Source: Eriocheir sinensis (lineage: Eukaryota > Arthropoda > Malacostraca > Decapoda > Varunidae). From it: a DNA stretch of 64,000 bases. A model generated the notes under the pieces. That model was not told the origin of the DNA, searched no databases, and saw only the letters and a list, made by a program, of their open reading frames with translations. Numbering within the stretch: the first letter of the stretch is position 1; every line of letters begins with the position of its first letter. Shown one piece after another: positions 60,310-64,000 of the stretch. The DNA lies in NCBI RefSeq assembly GCF_024679095.1, contig NC_066552.1:12312527-12376526 (forward strand), in the 5' to 3' direction. A program made the position numbers and the translations under genes.

Positions 60310-61345
60310 CAAGAGTCATTTAAGAAGATAAGAAAATCGCCAGTAGAACGCCCCTTGCGGAACTCATACTGGCGATCAGATAACAGAGAGAAACTGAGAG
60401 AACAGCTTCATCTTCAGAAACTGATAGATGCTTATGAATCTTTCGGTTAAGGATTGATTCAAAAGCTTTAGATAGACAGGAAAGTAAAGCTATTGGAAGA
60501 TAGACTGAGGGATTGGAGAGGTCACCCTTCTTAGGCATAGGCTGTGCGTAGGCATACTTCCAGCAGGAAGGAAAGGTAGATGTTGAAAGGCACAGGCAAA
60601 AACAAATGACCAGGCAGGGTGTTAGCACGGAAGCACAGTTTTTAATGACAAGAGGAGGCACTCCATCGGACCAGTACGTCTTCTGAGGATTGAGGACAGA
60701 AAGGGCATAGAAAACGTCATTCTTAAAAATCTTAATAACAGGCATAAAGGAGTCATGGGGGGGGGGACAGATTTGGCATGATTCCGGGCAGAAATGTAAA
60801 GATAGTGATTAGCAGGAGTGCGAAGGCTCTTGTACTTTTTGTGAGATGCCTCTCTATTTTTTATAGCACAAGAGCAAGCGTGATTAAACTAAGGTTTATG
60901 GGCATGAGGTGTAGAAAAAATACGTGGAATGTGTGCCTCCTTTCCAGAGAAAATCACCTCAATGATGCGCTGTGCACACACAGAGGGGTCTCTCTCCTGG
61001 AAGCAGTAATCATTCCACGGAAAATCAGAAAAGTACGTCCTCAGGTCGTCCCACCGAGCTGAAGCGAATTTCCAGAAGCACTGCCTCTTCGGTGGGTCTA
61101 GAAACTGTACAGGAGCGATAGGACAGAATACTGAAATATAGTTGTGATCAGAGGAGTCCAACGGAGAGAACATTTTGACAGAGAAGGGTTAAAGGTTAAG
61201 AAGAGGTATAGAATGTTGGGCGTGTCTATAAGGCGATCGGGGATACGTGTAGGCTGCTGAGCGACCTGCTCTAGATGGTTTAGGAGAACAAAGTTGTAGG
61301 CTTGTCCACCAGGCTGGGGTCGACCACCAGACCCCACCATGAAAA
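60310..61345 (-). mobile_element. Jockey-like LINE, late endonuclease to RT start
   Basis: Minus strand: [19 protein letters not shown] (61250-61195), SPLDSSDHNYISVFCPIAPV (61170-61110), FWKFASARWDDLRTYFSDFP (61075-61015), then VFYALSVLNPQKTYWSDGVP, STFPSCWKYAYAQPMPKKGD and SKAFESILNRKI (60720-60440). It ends at RKGRST-like residues in another frame. Broken by frameshifts. Confidence 0.78.
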
Positions 61346-61378
61346 TCTATCGGCTCTGTAGGCTAAAGATGAAATAAA
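61308..61378 (+). mobile_element. SINE family A 3' tail fragment
   Basis: GGCTGGGGTCGACCACCAGA and AATCTATCGGCTCTGTAGGC resemble the last 60 bases of family A, ending in GATGAAATAAAAC. Confidence 0.5.
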
Positions 61379-61581
61379 ACATCTGATAACTGCAGTGCAG
61401 TCATATGAGACTAGCTAAAGCTGCCCGAGCACTGCTTGTTCAGACTTTTGTTCAGGTGCTGAAGCACATAGTCACGATGTATGAATGCTTTCTTTGTATC
61501 TATGATTAAAAGTTAGAAAATATCCATTGTGTGTGAAGTGTGGACTGAACATTTCTTTACCCACATTAATTTTTCACTCAC

Positions 61582-61868
61582 CGAAGCAGCTGGTCATCAC
61601 TGAGGAACGTTTCCAAGAAGCTGTTCAGCCTTTTGAGTTCTTTCAAGATGTCAGCCTTCATGTCTTCATAGAACATGACATGCAGGTTCTGGTGGCCACG
61701 TCTGGCCCACGCCTGCCGCAGGTGTTGCCAGTATGGGCCGTATATCAAGCTGTTCCCGGTGAACAGCTCCGTCCAGGCGCTCAAGTTTCCCTCAAACCTT
61801 CCCATGCGTGAGTACATGAGATAGGACGATAAACATACGTCCTTTGGGTTCCTGGCCACGTACACAAC
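61582..61868 (-). CDS. Sulfotransferase-like gene, central exon
   Basis: Minus-strand exon between CAATATTTCTTAG and GTGAGTGAAA, phase 0 to phase 2. It encodes VVYVARNPKDVCLSSYLMYS, then YGPYWQHLRQAWARRGHQNL and HVMFYEDMKADILKEL. These are strongly diagnostic of the cytosolic sulfotransferase (SULT) family. YVARNPKD carries the Arg that binds the PAPS 3'-phosphate, and the Ser eight residues later is also present. LHVMFYEDMK is the conserved mid-domain strand. No transmembrane segment is seen, so a cytosolic enzyme fold is expected. Confidence 0.92.
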
Positions 61869-62890
61869 CTAAGAAATATTGAGTATAAGGTTAAGGCCAA
61901 AATAAATATATAGATAGAAAATTGCCCGTAACACGCTGTCTCATTACAAAAGAAGATAAAAATGTACATAAATGAATAGTATCTAAATAGGTGTCGATAA
62001 TCCTTTCATGAAAAATAAATATGGGTGAACATGGAAAATAAATAAAATAAATTGAATGTCTATATGCATTAACCCTCACTCATATGAATAATATTTACAG
62101 GTTTCTTTTTTCTATCAGCCAAATGAGTTAGGAGCATTTGGTAGCTCAGTACCCAAAATAAAGAACAAAGACAATTATCTCTCTGGAGACTTACTTCGAG
62201 CTATAATTACTATATATCCTTGTTTTTACAATTTGATTGCGTATAAAATTATTATAAATGGAATGTATATTGTATGAATATATGCATTTTTTTTATCATT
62301 GGTAACATGTAGAGGAAGAAAAGCTTGCCAGTTCCTTTTCCAGAACTTTTCGTTTTCATTTTCTTAGAACGGTTAAAAGTGGGGTTCTCCGGTGATTATT
62401 TTTGCAAAAACGTTAAGTTTATAATGAAAGATAGTGTTCTACTAAAATTATCTGTTTCTACACTTTATCAACTAGTTAACTAGTTGTTATACATAAACCA
62501 ACGTGGAGCGAGTTATATGTTCACAGTGACTGCCTGACAAACAACTGTATGACCTTTTGACTAGTAGAATGAATGAGATTAATGCTTTCCATATCAAAGA
62601 TATGTCTACGTTGCTAACCTTGCTGACGTCGAGATAACCACAAAAGACGCCCATGTGATTTAAATAGTTCCGTGCTCGGCTACGCGGAAATTTTACTTTG
62701 CATTTGTGGATATGAAGAACCAAAAGTCTATGGAAGAACTAAATTGAAAATGCAGTAAATAACTTAGGAATGTTGTGCACGGGGTAATGTAAATATAACA
62801 AATAAAGAAGAATTATTATATAGATCCAACATCCATGGAGTTTAAAAAAAAAAAAAGCTTAAATATACGTCTACTGATCCTCATTCAAAC
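61869..62890. other. Sulfotransferase gene intron
   Basis: AT-rich; no other gene or repeat recognised. Confidence 0.5.
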
Positions 62891-63070
62891 CTTGCAAGAG
62901 TCCAGTAAGTCAGGGTGGAAGTGACAGAAATGCATTGTGCTAGCGATGATTCTCGGCGAGGTTGCCGCGGCCGCCAGCTTCATAATTGATGGCTCGCCTC
63001 CTTGATCCTTGTTGTCAGGGATCTCCAGGAAGTTAGAAAAGTCTATCTCGTTGTACGATGAAAATGTGTC
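62891..63070 (-). CDS. Sulfotransferase-like gene, first visible exon (5' part outside)
   Basis: Minus-strand exon between ATGTTTTTTTAG and GTTTGA, phase 0 to phase 0, 60 codons. It encodes EIDFSNFLEIPDNK, GEPSIMKLAAAATSPRII and HFHPDLLDSCK. In SULT enzymes SPR-hydrophobic is followed by K-T-H-L-P, where His is the catalytic base and Lys contacts PAPS. Here the same place reads SPRIIASTMHF, so Lys and His are Ala and Thr. A His occurs two residues later. The 5'-phosphosulfate loop (TYPKSGTTW type) must lie in an upstream exon beyond 63070; I did not find it before the window end. Confidence 0.85.
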
Positions 63071-63474
63071 CTAAAAAAACATGATAAATGATTGAAAAGC
63101 GAGATAATGTGATTAATGCAATGAGCAAACTGTGATAATACGAAAAAAAATGTATGCATTAATATAAAATATTCAACAATGGAAAATATATACTGCATAA
63201 AAGTTTAAACTTCCATAAGTGATTAGATATGTTAATTACGATGAAACTTGCATCGATATTAAATTATAAAAAAAAGTAATTTTACTTTAAAAAATCCTGG
63301 TGAAAAAAGACAAATATGATGAAAGAGGTAGACTTTAGGATGACTGAAAATTGGTCTCTGTGAAAGAGAAATACATACGAGGTAGAATAAACAGATAGGT
63401 AAAAAGTAGAAACCGAAAACATTTTGATGTTATATGAATATAATAGAACAATGGATAATCTCTTTGGGACCCTC
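63071..63474. other. Sulfotransferase gene intron or upstream region
   Basis: AT-rich; no exon with a sulfotransferase 5' loop seen on the minus strand. Confidence 0.5.
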
Positions 63475-63570
63475 GAGAGTAGAGTCGGGTAACTGAGGCG
63501 ACGTGCCAGCTCACAAAGCTGCCTTGTATAGGCCAAGCGGCCTCTTTCTGTTCTCATGTTCTTATATTAT
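63475..63570 (+). mobile_element. CR1-like 3' tail fragment
   Basis: GCTGCCTTGTATAGGCCAAG, CGGCCTCTTTCTG and TTCTCATGTTCTTAT match the 3' tail and terminal TTCTTAT units of the CR1-like family at 2338-2405. Confidence 0.65.
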
Positions 63571-64000
63571 AAATACTATCATAGTGGGTAGTCTAAGTAG
63601 AGGAATCAGTGAGAAAGATGAAGTTATTGGATGGATGTTAAAAACAGATATGTAACATGTTCTTTATAATTATGTCATTCATTCTCTTCATATATATGTA
63701 AATGGTATTTATCCAAAAGTGCACCCGTCTCGCAGCAAATGACACCATTGTATATACAATATTATGTGCATGTACAATACTGCCATATCGCTTACTTAAT
63801 TCCCGTCACAAATCGCTCGTTTGAGATATTAACTTCTTCATGAATATTATTTCAAATCACCACAGCCACTCGCTCCGCCCACAATTGAGGAAGGTTAGGT
63901 TAAGTTAGATTAGGTTAGTTACTATATACTATAAAGCTGACTGAAAAAGTTCGTCATGCCGGGAGGTGAGGAGCAGAGTGGGGCAAAGCGGGGCTGGGCA
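63571..64000. other. Window end, no gene seen
   Basis: Unassigned sequence with a loose TTAGG-like patch (63891-63920) and a G-rich end. Confidence 0.4.

Larger units (their letters stand above)
59524..61581. other. Sulfotransferase gene intron
   Basis: Holds a TTAGG-type short tract (59971-59986) with TAGGAGGTTGCAAAAT repeated at 59927 and 59985, a C/A run at 60061-60078, and a Jockey-like fragment. Confidence 0.6.

Overview
The window is a stretch of animal nuclear DNA, gene-poor and packed with repeats. The content suggests an arthropod, most likely a decapod crustacean (inference). The signs are spliced GT-AG genes, short TTAGG-type tracts, very long TA, CT/GA and TG microsatellites, several tRNA-headed SINE families, and relics of CR1-like, Jockey-like and RTE-like LINEs, Ty3/Gypsy, Tc1, pogo/Tigger-like and hAT-like elements. 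I see no bacterial, organellar or viral segment, no CRISPR array, no rRNA gene and no free-standing tRNA gene.

Three protein genes can be assembled by joining exons across consensus splice sites. (1) Plus strand, 1-20348: six exons, the first cut by the window edge. They encode an uncharacterised nuclear-looking protein with a helix-hairpin-helix, DNA-glycosylase-like core and a Ser/Glu/Pro-rich acidic tail. Its introns hold most of the repeats of the first 20 kb. (2) Minus strand, about 46327 down to 29210, possibly starting at 55493: a multi-exon gene with five intact LDL-receptor class A (LDLa) modules, a sixth degenerate one and a Thr/Ser/Pro-rich mucin-like exon. Every internal exon begins and ends in phase 1. 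(3) Minus strand, 63070 down to 59310: the last three exons of a cytosolic sulfotransferase-like gene. Its catalytic histidine and its C-terminal PAPS-binding motif are replaced, although frames and splice sites are intact.

Layout. 1-20.3 kb: HhH gene, with CR1-like, SINE, fold-back and TIR elements and an RTE-like LINE in its introns. 20.3-29.2 kb: 3' flank with a 389-bp CT tract, SINEs, a Gypsy integrase relic, a Tc1 relic and a TIR element. 29.2-46.3 kb: LDLa gene, its introns filled by Jockey-like pieces, a LINE relic, a Gypsy pol fragment split by a hAT-like insertion with target-site duplication, and microsatellites. 46.4-59.3 kb: repeats, including a broken cellular-type or TE-associated gene carrying an in-frame 33-bp minisatellite, GCGGATG arrays, a degenerate tandem array next to a possible first exon, and a repeat rich in AGGTCA half-sites. 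59.3-64 kb: sulfotransferase-like gene with a Jockey-like piece in an intron.

The three genes show no evident functional link. The most unusual items are the apparently non-catalytic sulfotransferase, the unnamed HhH protein with a 40-bp tandem repeat that starts at its stop codon, the phase-1 LDLa/mucin gene with a probable GC-AG intron, and the nested or fold-back transposons.
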